The translations under genes and the position numbers were made by a program. The notes beneath the pieces were generated by a model. That model was not told the origin of the DNA, did not search any database, and saw nothing but the letters and a program-made list of their open reading frames with translations. Below, piece after piece: positions 53,287-60,411 of a DNA stretch of 64,000 nt (within the stretch, counting starts at the first letter, position 1; each line of letters opens with the position of its first letter). The stretch covers positions 3,844,001 to 3,908,000 of the forward strand of contig NZ_JBCJKP010000001.1 in the NCBI RefSeq assembly GCF_039503195.1, written 5' to 3'. Source of the stretch: Streptomyces mirabilis. Lineage in GTDB: Bacteria > Actinomycetota > Actinomycetes > Streptomycetales > Streptomycetaceae.

Positions 53287-54443
53287 ACCACGTGCGCCTG
53301 CACGCCCTCGACTCCCGCCCCGACGGCGACGAGTGGATCGTCGGCCGGCTGGCGACGGGCCGGTTCGTCGCGCTGCCCGAGGTCGGCAAGCAGGCGCTGG
53401 ACCTGCTCGGGCAGGGGCTGAGCACCACCGAGGTCGAGGAACGGCTGCGGGAGGCCACCGGCGACGACATCGACGTACCCGACTTCGTCGAGGCGCTGGT
53501 GGACCTCGGGTTCGTCGCCGAGGTGGACGGACGGGAAGTGGCCTCGCCGCCCCCGCCCAAGCCGACGCTCGCCCGGATCGGTCCCCGCCATGTGCGCTGG
53601 GTCCTCAGCCCGGCCCTGCCCGTCCTCATCGCCCTGCTGATCACCACCACCCTGCTCACCCGCCCACCCGTTCCCCTCGGCTACCGCACCCTCCTCTGGA
53701 GCCCGCACGGCAGCGCGGTGATCGCGCTCGGCGCGGGCTTCGGCTGGACGCTCCTGCTGCTCCACGAGTGCGCGCACCTGGTGACCGCCCGGGCGACCGG
53801 CGTGCCCGGCCGGATGCGCCTCGGCACGCGCCTGCAGTTCCTGGTCATGCAGACGGACATCAGTGGCATCGAACTCGCCCCGCGCCGCCACCGGTTGACC
53901 GCCTACCTCGCCGGGATCGCGACCAACCTCACCGTCGCCTCCCTGGCCGCCCTCGCCGCGGGCGCCACGCACGGCACCCCCCGCCGGATCCTGGCCGCCG
54001 TCGCCCTGCTCGCCCTGCTCCCCCTTCCCTTCCAGCTCATGGTCTTCATGCGTACGGACCTGTACTTCGTGCTCCAGGACGTGACGCGCTGCCGTGATCT
54101 GTACGGGGACGGGGTGGCGTACACGAAGTACGCGGCACGGCGGGCGCTGCGCCGTACCACCGCCCCGGACCCCAGCCTCGAACTCCCCGCTCACGAACGG
54201 CGGGCGGTGCGCGCGTACAGCGTGGTGCTCGTCGTCGGCACCACGCTGTGTCTCGCGTTCCTCGCGACCGTCACCCTGCCCGCGGACATCACGCTGTTCG
54301 CCCGCGCGGTGGCGCACCTGGGCCCCGGTCACTCCCCCGCCGTGCGTCTCGACGCGACGGCCGTCGTGGTCGCGCTCGGCGGGGTGCATGTGTTGTGGGC
54401 CCGCACGTGGTGGCGCGACCGCCGCGGCCGTCGGTCCTCGTAG
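53283..54443 (+). CDS. M50-family membrane metalloprotease with PqqD-like N-terminal domain
   Basis: A 386-residue protein. Residues about 1-85 are PqqD-like (EWIVGRLATGRFVALPEVGK; VPDFVEALVDLGFVAEV). About six membrane helices follow. The zinc site HECAH is at residues 161-165 (LLLHECAHLVTARATG), with the third ligand likely an Asp in RTDLYFVLQD (259 or 266). The GTG start overlaps the ThiF stop (GTGA), so the pair is translationally coupled. It may process or export the small peptides at the membrane. Confidence 0.85.
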   Translation: MNHVRLHALDSRPDGDEWIVGRLATGRFVALPEVGKQALDLLGQGLSTTEVEERLREATGDDIDVPDFVEALVDLGFVAEVDGREVASPPPPKPTLARIGPRHVRWVLSPALPVLIALLITTTLLTRPPVPLGYRTLLWSPHGSAVIALGAGFGWTLLLLHECAHLVTARATGVPGRMRLGTRLQFLVMQTDISGIELAPRRHRLTAYLAGIATNLTVASLAALAAGATHGTPRRILAAVALLALLPLPFQLMVFMRTDLYFVLQDVTRCRDLYGDGVAYTKYAARRALRRTTAPDPSLELPAHERRAVRAYSVVLVVGTTLCLAFLATVTLPADITLFARAVAHLGPGHSPAVRLDATAVVVALGGVHVLWARTWWRDRRGRRSS

Positions 54444-54472
54444 CCGGTCCTCCCAGCCGGTCACCGGTCGTC

Positions 54473-54578
54473 CTAGCCCGGGAACATCCCGCCGGTGACG
54501 TTGACGAACGTGCCGGTGATGCCGCCCGCGTGGTCGGAGGCGAGGAAGGCGGCGGTCGCGGCGATCCCGGGGAGGGGG
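54473..54578 (-). pseudogene. 3' remnant of a short-chain dehydrogenase (SDR) gene
   Basis: About 35 codons in one minus-strand frame read PLPGIAATAAFLASDHAGGI then TGTFVNVTGGMFPG and TAG. This is the canonical C-terminal end of an SDR oxidoreductase. No catalytic YxxxK or Rossmann part exists upstream; the sequence there belongs to a different gene, so most of the SDR was deleted. Confidence 0.75.
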
Positions 54579-54837
54579 CGATGCGCCGCAGCCGTCCCAC
54601 GGAGGTGGCCAGCTCGCTCACCCCGGAATAGAAGACGGCGGGCGGCGCCGGGACCAGCTCACGGACCTGCCGCCCGACCTCCTCGATGAGCTCCTGGGCG
54701 GTGTCCGAGGGCGCCGCCCGGCGCTTCCGGTACGCCCTCTGCCGACAGGCGGCCGAGCAGTACACGGAATGCCGCCCCTTGCGCCCGGTCCCCCCGGCCG
54801 GCGGCTTCCCGCACCCAGGACACACGCCGTCGACCAC
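54579..54837 (-). pseudogene. 5' part of a small zinc-finger protein gene fused to the SDR remnant
   Basis: The GTG start has a strong GGAGG site and gives VDGVCPGCGKPPAGGTGRKG with a second cysteine pair in VYCSAACRQRAYRKRR. The protein-like part runs to about LATSVGRLRRIA (near 54580) and then enters the SDR remnant out of frame, reading on as low-complexity sequence to 54289. A deletion most likely joined the two genes. The N-terminal zinc finger may still be expressed. Confidence 0.65.
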
Positions 54838-54883
54838 AGGAACCTCCAGGAATTGGGGAATTGGGGCCTTGGGAATCAGGGAA

Positions 54884-55846
54884 TCACGTCACGCGCGGAC
54901 GACGTGACGCTATCGCCGCTCCCCCCGCCCCGCGGCCGCCTCCCGCAAAGCCTCCGGCGGGAGCCGGCCGCCCGCCACGCGGGCCGGCCTGGCCGAGCAC
55001 CGTCGCCCCGAACGCCAGTGCCATCCCCGCCACCTGCACCGGCGTCAGCGACTGCCCCAGCGCCGCCCAGCCGATGACGGCCGCGGTCAGCGGCGACAGC
55101 GGGCCGAGGAAGGTGACCTGGGTGGCGCCGAGTCGGCCGATGCCCCGGAACCAGAGCCAGTACGCCACCGCCGTGTTCGCCAGCGCGAGGTACAGGTATC
55201 CGCCGACCGCCCGGCCGTCCAGCGCGGGCGGCGCGCCCTCGACCAGGAGGGCGACCGGGACGATCAGCAGCCCGCCCGCCGTCAACTGCCAGGCGGTGAG
55301 CGCGAACGGACCGACCCCGTCCGGGCGGCCCCACCGCTTGGTGAGCACCGTGCCGGTGGACATCGACGCGGTCGCGGCGAGCGCGGCGAGAACCCCGACC
55401 GCGTCCAGCGCGCCCGCCGCCTTCAGCACGACGAGGCTGACACCGAGGGCCGCGCCGATACCGGTGAGGAGCGTCCGCAGGGTCGGGCGGTCACCGAGCA
55501 GCAGCGCCGCGAGGCCCGCGACGAACAGCGGCCCGACCGAGCCGACGACCGCCGCCATGCCGCCGGGCAGCCGATACGCGGAGAGGAACAGCAGCGGAAA
55601 GAAGGCGCCGATGTTCAGCGCGCCCAGCACCGCCGCCTTCCCCCACCAGGCGCCGCGCGGCAGCACCCGGGCCAGCGCGAGGAGCAGCAGCCCGGCGGGC
55701 AGGGCTCGCATCACCCCGGTGAACAGAGGGCGGTCGGCGGGGAGGAACTCCGTGGTGACGGCGTAGGTGCTGCCCCAGGAGAGGGGGGCCAGCGCGGTCA
55801 GGGCTATGAGGGCGGGACGGTTCGCGTTCGCGGCCATGGTGGGCAC
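54884..55846 (-). CDS. EamA/DMT-family transporter
   Basis: A 320-residue, ten-helix drug/metabolite exporter with two EamA repeats (ALIALTALAPLSWGSTYAVT; LALANTAVAYWLWFRGIGRL then GATQVTFLGPL). It starts at GTG 55846 or ATG 55837. Divergent from a MarR regulator, whose operator-like repeats cover the shared 117-bp region. Possible substrates are amino acids or toxic metabolites. The C-terminus is Gly/Ala-rich and probably disordered. Confidence 0.87.
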   Translation of the reverse strand: MPTMAANANRPALIALTALAPLSWGSTYAVTTEFLPADRPLFTGVMRALPAGLLLLALARVLPRGAWWGKAAVLGALNIGAFFPLLFLSAYRLPGGMAAVVGSVGPLFVAGLAALLLGDRPTLRTLLTGIGAALGVSLVVLKAAGALDAVGVLAALAATASMSTGTVLTKRWGRPDGVGPFALTAWQLTAGGLLIVPVALLVEGAPPALDGRAVGGYLYLALANTAVAYWLWFRGIGRLGATQVTFLGPLSPLTAAVIGWAALGQSLTPVQVAGMALAFGATVLGQAGPRGGRPAPAGGFAGGGRGAGGAAIASRRPRVT

Positions 55847-55870
55847 CCGATTCCAAAGTAGGTCAATGGA

Positions 55871-55925
55871 AAGTAGCTTAGCTCTAAGTAGCTTTTGGTC
55901 AAGCTACTTTCTCGTCAGCTACTTT
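55871..55925. promoter_or_regulatory. Four MarR half-sites between the exporter and its regulator
   Basis: AAGTAGCTT at 55871-55879 and 55886-55894, and the inverse AAGCTACTT at 55901-55909 and AGCTACTT at 55918-55925. Spacing is 15, 15 and 17 bp. The AT content contrasts sharply with the surroundings. Confidence 0.75.
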
Positions 55926-55963
55926 CTTGCAGGCAACCGACCCCTCAGCGGATACTCGCCCCC

Positions 55964-56461
55964 ATGAAGACGCCCCAGGACCCGGTCGACGCGATCATCG
56001 AGCAGTGGGCCACCGTCCGGCCGGACCTCGACACCGCCGCGATGGAGGTCTTCGGCCGCGTCTTCCGGCTCGCCCGCACGATGGGCGACCGGATGGAGAA
56101 GGCGTACGCGCCCTACGGGATCTCGCGCGGGGAGTTCGACGTGCTCGCGACCCTGCGTCGCTCGGACGCCCCGTACACCCTCTCGCCCCGGCAGCTCTCG
56201 GCGACGCTCATGCTCACCACCGGCGGCATGACCGGGCGCCTGGACAAGCTGGAACGCGCGGGGCTGCTACGACGCTCCCCCGACCCGCACGACCGGCGCG
56301 GACTCCAGGTGACGCTCACGGACAAGGGGCTGCGACTCATCGACGAGGCCGTCGGCGCGGGGCTCGCCGTCCAGACGGAGGCCCTGGCCCACCTCGACGA
56401 GGAACGAGCCGGTCAACTGGCCGCCCTGTTGCGCGAGTTGCTGACGGGCGTCGGCGCGTAG
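55964..56461 (+). CDS. MarR-family transcriptional regulator
   Basis: A 165-residue winged-helix regulator. The DNA-binding part is FDVLATLRRSDAPYTLSPRQ and LSATLMLTTGGMTGRLDKLE, and the wing is RRSPDPHDRRGLQVTLTDKG. It probably represses the divergent EamA exporter and itself through the AAGTAGCTT sites. ATG 55964 is chosen; upstream codons fall in the operator. Confidence 0.92.
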   Translation: MKTPQDPVDAIIEQWATVRPDLDTAAMEVFGRVFRLARTMGDRMEKAYAPYGISRGEFDVLATLRRSDAPYTLSPRQLSATLMLTTGGMTGRLDKLERAGLLRRSPDPHDRRGLQVTLTDKGLRLIDEAVGAGLAVQTEALAHLDEERAGQLAALLRELLTGVGA

Positions 56462-56497
56462 GTTCTCGGCGAGCCCCCGAGCCCGGCCCTGAGAGCC

Positions 56498-57001
56498 TCA
56501 GCCCGCCGTGGCGACCCGGCTCGACCTGACGCGTATCACGGCGAGCCGGCCCAGGACCTGAGCCAGTGCCATCAGCAGCAGCGCGGCGGTCCAGGCGGCG
56601 GAACCGGTGATCAGGTTGTCCTGGCTGAACCGCGCCAGGCTCCCGGAACCACCATGAGTGGCCCAGTACTCGAATCCGGCGCGCGAGGCCATGCCGACGA
56701 TCCACAGGAGCGCGGCGAGTACCCCGGCGCGGGCGAACGCGATCCCGTCCGAGGCGCGGCTCAGCCGGGTGGCCGCGCCGCAGGCGACGCCCAGGGCCGC
56801 GCCGGCGACGACACCGGCGATGTCGAGTCCGAGGTCGTGCCCTTGGGTCGGGAAGGACTTGAGGTAATAGGCGGCTGCGGCGGCGACGGCCACGAGCGGC
56901 AGCAGCGTGTGATGCAGCGTCTGCCGGACGCCTCGGATCTGCGGGATTACGAGGAGGATGAGGGATGCGGAGATCACGTAGTCGGTCGTCGTCATGCCCA
57001 T
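56498..57001 (-). CDS. Integral membrane protein (DUF1453/CcdC-like)
   Basis: A 167-residue protein with about five helices: YVISASLILLVIPQIRGVRQ, LLPLVAVAAAAAYYL, LDIAGVVAGAALGVACGAAT, GVLAALLWIVGMASRAGFEY and AAWTAALLLMALAQVLGRLA. The layout matches the DUF1453 family of unknown function. The start is uncertain (GTG 57016, ATG 57001 or ATG 56995); none has a clear ribosome binding site. Confidence 0.65.
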   Translation of the reverse strand: MGMTTTDYVISASLILLVIPQIRGVRQTLHHTLLPLVAVAAAAAYYLKSFPTQGHDLGLDIAGVVAGAALGVACGAATRLSRASDGIAFARAGVLAALLWIVGMASRAGFEYWATHGGSGSLARFSQDNLITGSAAWTAALLLMALAQVLGRLAVIRVRSSRVATAG

Positions 57002-57124
57002 GAGCTTGCGCTTCACGACGCGGAACCACCTCGGCTCCAGGGTGGAGCCGAGGGTGGGTTTCCGCCTCAACCCACGGGTTGAGATCCGGGATCCGTCTTC
57101 AGTGATCCTTGGACGATGGCGGCG

Positions 57125-57574
57125 CTACTGGCCGGGGTCGCCGTCGCCCCGCTGGTCGTCGCCGTCGTAGTACACGTACTGATCGATGTCCAGGGACGCC
57201 CCGGCCCGGGCAAGCCAGGCCAGCAGGGTCACGCCCAGGAAGATGCCCTTCTGCCGCGGGTCATCGGGATCGGTGAGCTCCTGGACGATTACCAGGGAGA
57301 CGTCGGCGTCTCCGGAGCCGGCCAGTCGCCCCAGGGCCGCGGCGAACTCCGGCCCCCAGCCGAGAACCACCGGTGCGAGATCCTCCGGCCGCCCCGGGCC
57401 GCCCGCGGCCGAGACGTGCCGGATCCAGGTGGCATGCGCGCGCGGCGGGGACCGGGGGCGTCTACGGCTGCCGATCGCGGTGGCTTCGTCGGGCCCGGTC
57501 CCCAGTCGCGCGGAGATCTCCTCCGGTTGCAGGGACTCGCTGACCACTCTCAGGTACATCCGGAACGCGCTCAC
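57125..57574 (-). CDS. DUF4279-family protein
   Basis: A 149-residue protein. FRMYLRVVSESLQPEEISAR then LGTGPDEATAIGSRRRPR and TWIRHVSAAG fit the DUF4279 pattern (first strand, LxPEEIS helix, Arg-rich loop, Trp). DUF4279 proteins often sit beside secreted or polymorphic toxins and are candidate immunity proteins. The GTG start overlaps the stop of a 33-codon ORF (GTGA), so the two are coupled. Confidence 0.65.
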   Translation of the reverse strand: MSAFRMYLRVVSESLQPEEISARLGTGPDEATAIGSRRRPRSPPRAHATWIRHVSAAGGPGRPEDLAPVVLGWGPEFAAALGRLAGSGDADVSLVIVQELTDPDDPRQKGIFLGVTLLAWLARAGASLDIDQYVYYDGDDQRGDGDPGQ

Positions 57575-57672
57575 GGCCGGTACCTGTAATTCGTCGGAAC
57601 CAAGACCTTCCCGTCCTTGCTCACGAGGACGACCCTGCCCTCGCCGTCGCGCATCGCGTCGAACCGCGACAC
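57571..57672 (-). CDS. 33-residue ORF coupled to the DUF4279 gene, possibly a toxin C-terminal remnant
   Basis: Starts GTG with GGGGAGGAAC upstream and reads VSRFDAMRDGEGRVVLVSKD then GKVLVPTNYRYRP. The pattern looks like the end of a larger globular domain, and the frame is open only 9 codons further upstream (DWVGRNN). Overlap with the DUF4279 start favours translation. It may be what is left of a toxin paired with the DUF4279 protein, or an independent small protein. Confidence 0.5.
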   Translation of the reverse strand: MSRFDAMRDGEGRVVLVSKDGKVLVPTNYRYRP

Positions 57673-57731
57673 GTTGTTCCTCCCCACCCAATCGGGCGGT
57701 CACCCTCGCGTCACTCCCGCCCCGGGCAAGG

Positions 57732-59237
57732 TCAGTTCGAAGGCGGATCCTCGCCCAGCGCCGCCGCCAACGCCCGCTCGACGGCCGCCGCGTCGGGGGA
57801 TTCGGCGGCCCAGGCCACGTATCCGTCGGGCCGCACCAGCAGGGTCGTACGCCGGTCGCTCGCCCAGCTCTCCACGGCGAGACGGTCCTTGCGGCCCTTG
57901 AGGTCGTCCAGGCCGTACGCCCGGACGACCGCCGTCGGTGCGACGAGGACGAACCGGCCGCCGCGCAGGGCCTCGTAGAGGCGGCCGCCCTTCAGAGTGA
58001 CATCGGGGACCCGGGTGCCGACGAGGGCGTGCGAGCCGCGCGGGGCCCGGTAGGCGAAGCCGATGCCGGTGATCTGACCCGCCGCCTTCCGGCGCACGGG
58101 GCCGACGCCGTCGAGGACCGTGGTGAACGCGGAGCGCAGCGCCAGCGTCCAGGGGTACTTGGCCATCGCGAGCCGGACGATCCCGCCGCTGCTGCGCAGC
58201 ACCGCCTTGCCGACGGGGTGGCGCTCGGCCTGGTAGGTGTCCAACAGGTCCGTGTCCGCGTGGCCGTTGACGACCAGCGCGAGCTTCCAGCTGAGGTTCG
58301 CCGCGTCCTGGAGGCCGGTGTTCATGCCCTGCCCGCCGGCCGGGGTGTGGACATGGGCGGCGTCACCGGCGAGAAAGACCCGGCCGACCCGGTACGCGGG
58401 TGCCTGGCGCTCGTCGCTGTGGAAGCGGGACATCCAGCGGGCGTCGTGCATGCCGTAGTCATGGCCGAGGGAGAGCCGGACGATCTCCTTGACCTCGTCG
58501 AGTTCGAGCGGCGCGCTGTCGGGGACGTCGCGACCGCGGTGCCAGCCGATCACGCGGTAGTAGCCGTCGCCGAAGGGCACCATGAAGGCGAAGGCCTCGC
58601 CGACGGCGTTGGCGGTGAGGATCGACTCCGGCTCCTCGGCGAGCAGGACGTCGGCGAGGACGACGGACCGGATGACCGACTTCCCGGGGAACGGCAGCCC
58701 CACCGCCTCACGCACCGCGCTGCGCATCCCGTCCGCCCCGACCACGTACGCGGCCGCCAGCTCTCCCGCCGCCCCGTCCGCACCGCGGACTTCGAGCGTG
58801 ACGCCCGCCGCGTCCTGGCGCAGTCCGGTCACCTCGGTCTCGTACACGAACCGCACCCCGGCCTCGACCGCCCGCCGCTCCAACGCCCGCTCCACCTCGT
58901 ACTGCGGGATCACGAGCAGGTGGTTGAAGCGGGAGGGGAGCGTGTCGAGGGCGACGGAGAGCCGGCCGAAGAGGCGGATGCGGTCGACGGTCCGGCCGTG
59001 ACTCTCCAGCTCGTCGGCGAGACCGCGGGCGTCGAGCTGCTCCAGGGTGCGGGCGTGCAGGACGAAGGCGCGGGAGAGGTTGCTGATCCCGTGCGGGCGC
59101 TTCTCGACGAGGGTCACGGGGACACCGGCGGCGGCGAGGTCCCCGGCCAGCAGGAGGCCGGTGGGGCCGGCGCCGACGACGATCACGTTCCGGGACCCGG
59201 TGGTGCCGTTCACCTTGCCGTTCGTCTTGCCGTTCAT
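57732..59237 (-). CDS. FAD-dependent aromatic monooxygenase (PHBH/PheA-TfdB type)
   Basis: A 501-residue flavoprotein. The FAD-binding GxGxxG is in RNVIVVGAGPTGLLLAGDLA, the DG motif in YVVGADGMRSAVREAVG, and the GD motif in RVFLAGDAAHVHTPAGGQGM. A C-terminal thioredoxin-like domain is present (RFVLVAPTAVV; LLVRPDGYVAWAA). It hydroxylates an aromatic compound or polyketide using NAD(P)H. AGGAGG before the ATG at 59237 decides the start. Divergent from a TetR regulator with matching operators, so probably induced by its substrate. Confidence 0.9.
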   Translation of the reverse strand: MNGKTNGKVNGTTGSRNVIVVGAGPTGLLLAGDLAAAGVPVTLVEKRPHGISNLSRAFVLHARTLEQLDARGLADELESHGRTVDRIRLFGRLSVALDTLPSRFNHLLVIPQYEVERALERRAVEAGVRFVYETEVTGLRQDAAGVTLEVRGADGAAGELAAAYVVGADGMRSAVREAVGLPFPGKSVIRSVVLADVLLAEEPESILTANAVGEAFAFMVPFGDGYYRVIGWHRGRDVPDSAPLELDEVKEIVRLSLGHDYGMHDARWMSRFHSDERQAPAYRVGRVFLAGDAAHVHTPAGGQGMNTGLQDAANLSWKLALVVNGHADTDLLDTYQAERHPVGKAVLRSSGGIVRLAMAKYPWTLALRSAFTTVLDGVGPVRRKAAGQITGIGFAYRAPRGSHALVGTRVPDVTLKGGRLYEALRGGRFVLVAPTAVVRAYGLDDLKGRKDRLAVESWASDRRTTLLVRPDGYVAWAAESPDAAAVERALAAALGEDPPSN

Positions 59238-59268
59238 GGCGGCCTCCTGATGCCGGCACCCGCTGGTC

Positions 59269-59292
59269 AACATTTGTTGGCCAACGCTTGTT
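59269..59292. promoter_or_regulatory. TetR operator O1
   Basis: AACA-N3-GTTGG / CCAAC-N3-TGTT is a 24-bp palindrome centred on GGCC. It lies 32 bp upstream of the monooxygenase ATG. Confidence 0.75.
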
Positions 59293-59322
59293 TACCAAGA
59301 TAGGGAGCCCACTCTGGACTGT

Positions 59323-59348
59323 CAACAACTGTTGGCCTACGGTTGTTG
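59323..59348. promoter_or_regulatory. TetR operator O2
   Basis: CAACAAC-N6-GCC-N3-GTTGTTG-like palindrome, same core as O1 (GTTGGCC), centres 55 bp apart. It ends 2 bp before the TetR ATG, leaving no room for a Shine-Dalgarno site. Confidence 0.75.
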
Positions 59349-59350
59349 GC

Positions 59351-59944
59351 ATGCCCGACAAGGAACTCCCCGCCCCCGCCGCGTCCCCCGCGGCCCGCCG
59401 TTCGGACACCACCCGCACCGCCATCCTCACCGCCGCGCGCGAACGCTTCGCGGCCGACGGCTACGAGCGCGCCACGATCCGCTCGATCGCCAAGGACGCA
59501 CGGATCGATCCGTCGATGGTGATGCGGTACTACGGCTCGAAGGAAGGACTGTTCGCCGCGGTCCTCGACGTCGACCTGCGGCTGCCGGACCCGGTCGGGC
59601 TGGACCCGCACGAGGCGGGCCGCGTCCTGGTGGGCCACTTCCTCGACCTCTGGGAGGAGAACGAGGTCCTCACCGTGCTGCTCCGGGTCGGCGTGACCAA
59701 TCCGGACGGCGCCGCGCGCATGCAGGGCATCTTCCGGGACCAGCTCATGCCGGTCGCGCTGCGCGTGTGCCCCGACCCGGAGCAGGCGCCGGCACGGGCC
59801 GCGCTGACCGCCTCACAGGTGCTGGGCATGGCGATGGCCCGCTACGTCCTGCGGTTCCCGCCCGCCGTCGCACTGCCCCGCGAGGAGGTCGTGGCGTGGC
59901 TGGCGCCGACGGTGCAGCGGTATCTCACGGCGCCGCATCCGTAA
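59351..59944 (+). CDS. TetR-family transcriptional regulator
   Basis: A 197-residue regulator. The DNA-binding domain is TRTAILTAARERFAADGYER, ATIRSIAKDARIDPSMVMRY and YGSKEGLFAAV. The C-terminal domain (TetR_C type) has FPPAVALPREEVVAWLAPTV. Divergent from the flavin monooxygenase and overlapping operator O2 at its start, so autorepression is likely. The mRNA may be leaderless or weakly translated because no ribosome binding site precedes the ATG. Confidence 0.93.
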   Translation: MPDKELPAPAASPAARRSDTTRTAILTAARERFAADGYERATIRSIAKDARIDPSMVMRYYGSKEGLFAAVLDVDLRLPDPVGLDPHEAGRVLVGHFLDLWEENEVLTVLLRVGVTNPDGAARMQGIFRDQLMPVALRVCPDPEQAPARAALTASQVLGMAMARYVLRFPPAVALPREEVVAWLAPTVQRYLTAPHP

Positions 59945-59982
59945 CGGGCCCCGAAAACACGTCGGGGGACTCCGAAAACACG

Positions 59983-60025
59983 TCGAGGGAGTCCCCGCAC
60001 CCGGTGGGTGCGCGGACTCCCTCGA
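59983..60025. terminator. Bidirectional terminator after the TetR gene
   Basis: tcgagggagtcc (59983-59994) and ggactccctcga (60014-60025) with an inner gcaccc/gggtgc stem. Just before it, CCGAAAACACGTCG occurs twice in tandem (near 59951 and 59972). Confidence 0.85.
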
Positions 60026-60080
60026 TCGAGAAGGATCCAGGCCTCGGCGCGCGACCGGGGCTCCAGGAAGCGACCCGGAA

Positions 60081-60320
60081 TCAGGTCCGCTTCGGCTGCT
60101 TGTCGGACTTGTCCAGGACCATCACGAGGCCCGCGATGACCAGGAACAGGACGATCGGCGTCACGACGTAGAGGCCGAGCGTTTCGATCACGCTCAGGCC
60201 CTTGCCGGGGTCGTCACCGTCGTCGCGGGTCAGCGCGAGCGCGGGGGACGACATGAGCAGCATCATCAGCGTCGTACCGGAAGCCAGGGCGCCGGCGCGC
60301 AGGGCGTTCTTCTTGTCCAC
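60081..60320 (-). CDS. Small exported or membrane protein of unknown function
   Basis: A 79-residue protein. An N-terminal signal-like segment (LRAGALASGTTLMMLLMSSP then ALA), a charged middle (LTRDDGDDPGKGLSVIE), one membrane helix (GLYVVTPIVLFLVIAGLVMV) and a basic tail (LDKSDKQPKRT). The GTG start has no obvious ribosome binding site; the mRNA may be leaderless. The layout suggests a type I membrane protein whose cleaved form faces outward. Not recognised beyond that. Confidence 0.7.
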   Translation of the reverse strand: MDKKNALRAGALASGTTLMMLLMSSPALALTRDDGDDPGKGLSVIETLGLYVVTPIVLFLVIAGLVMVLDKSDKQPKRT

Positions 60321-60411
60321 GGTGCAAACGTAGCGAACACCTGAATGAGTCGCGCGCCCGGGGTGCCGTACGGAGGCCGCACCCCCGCCCGGACGCCCCG
60401 CTCCCGCCCGC

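Noticed and set aside
50427..54443. Lasso peptide, lanthipeptide or YcaO azole cluster
   Set aside because: No B1/B2 protease-cyclase pair, LanM/LanB or YcaO gene is present, and the peptides lack Cys.
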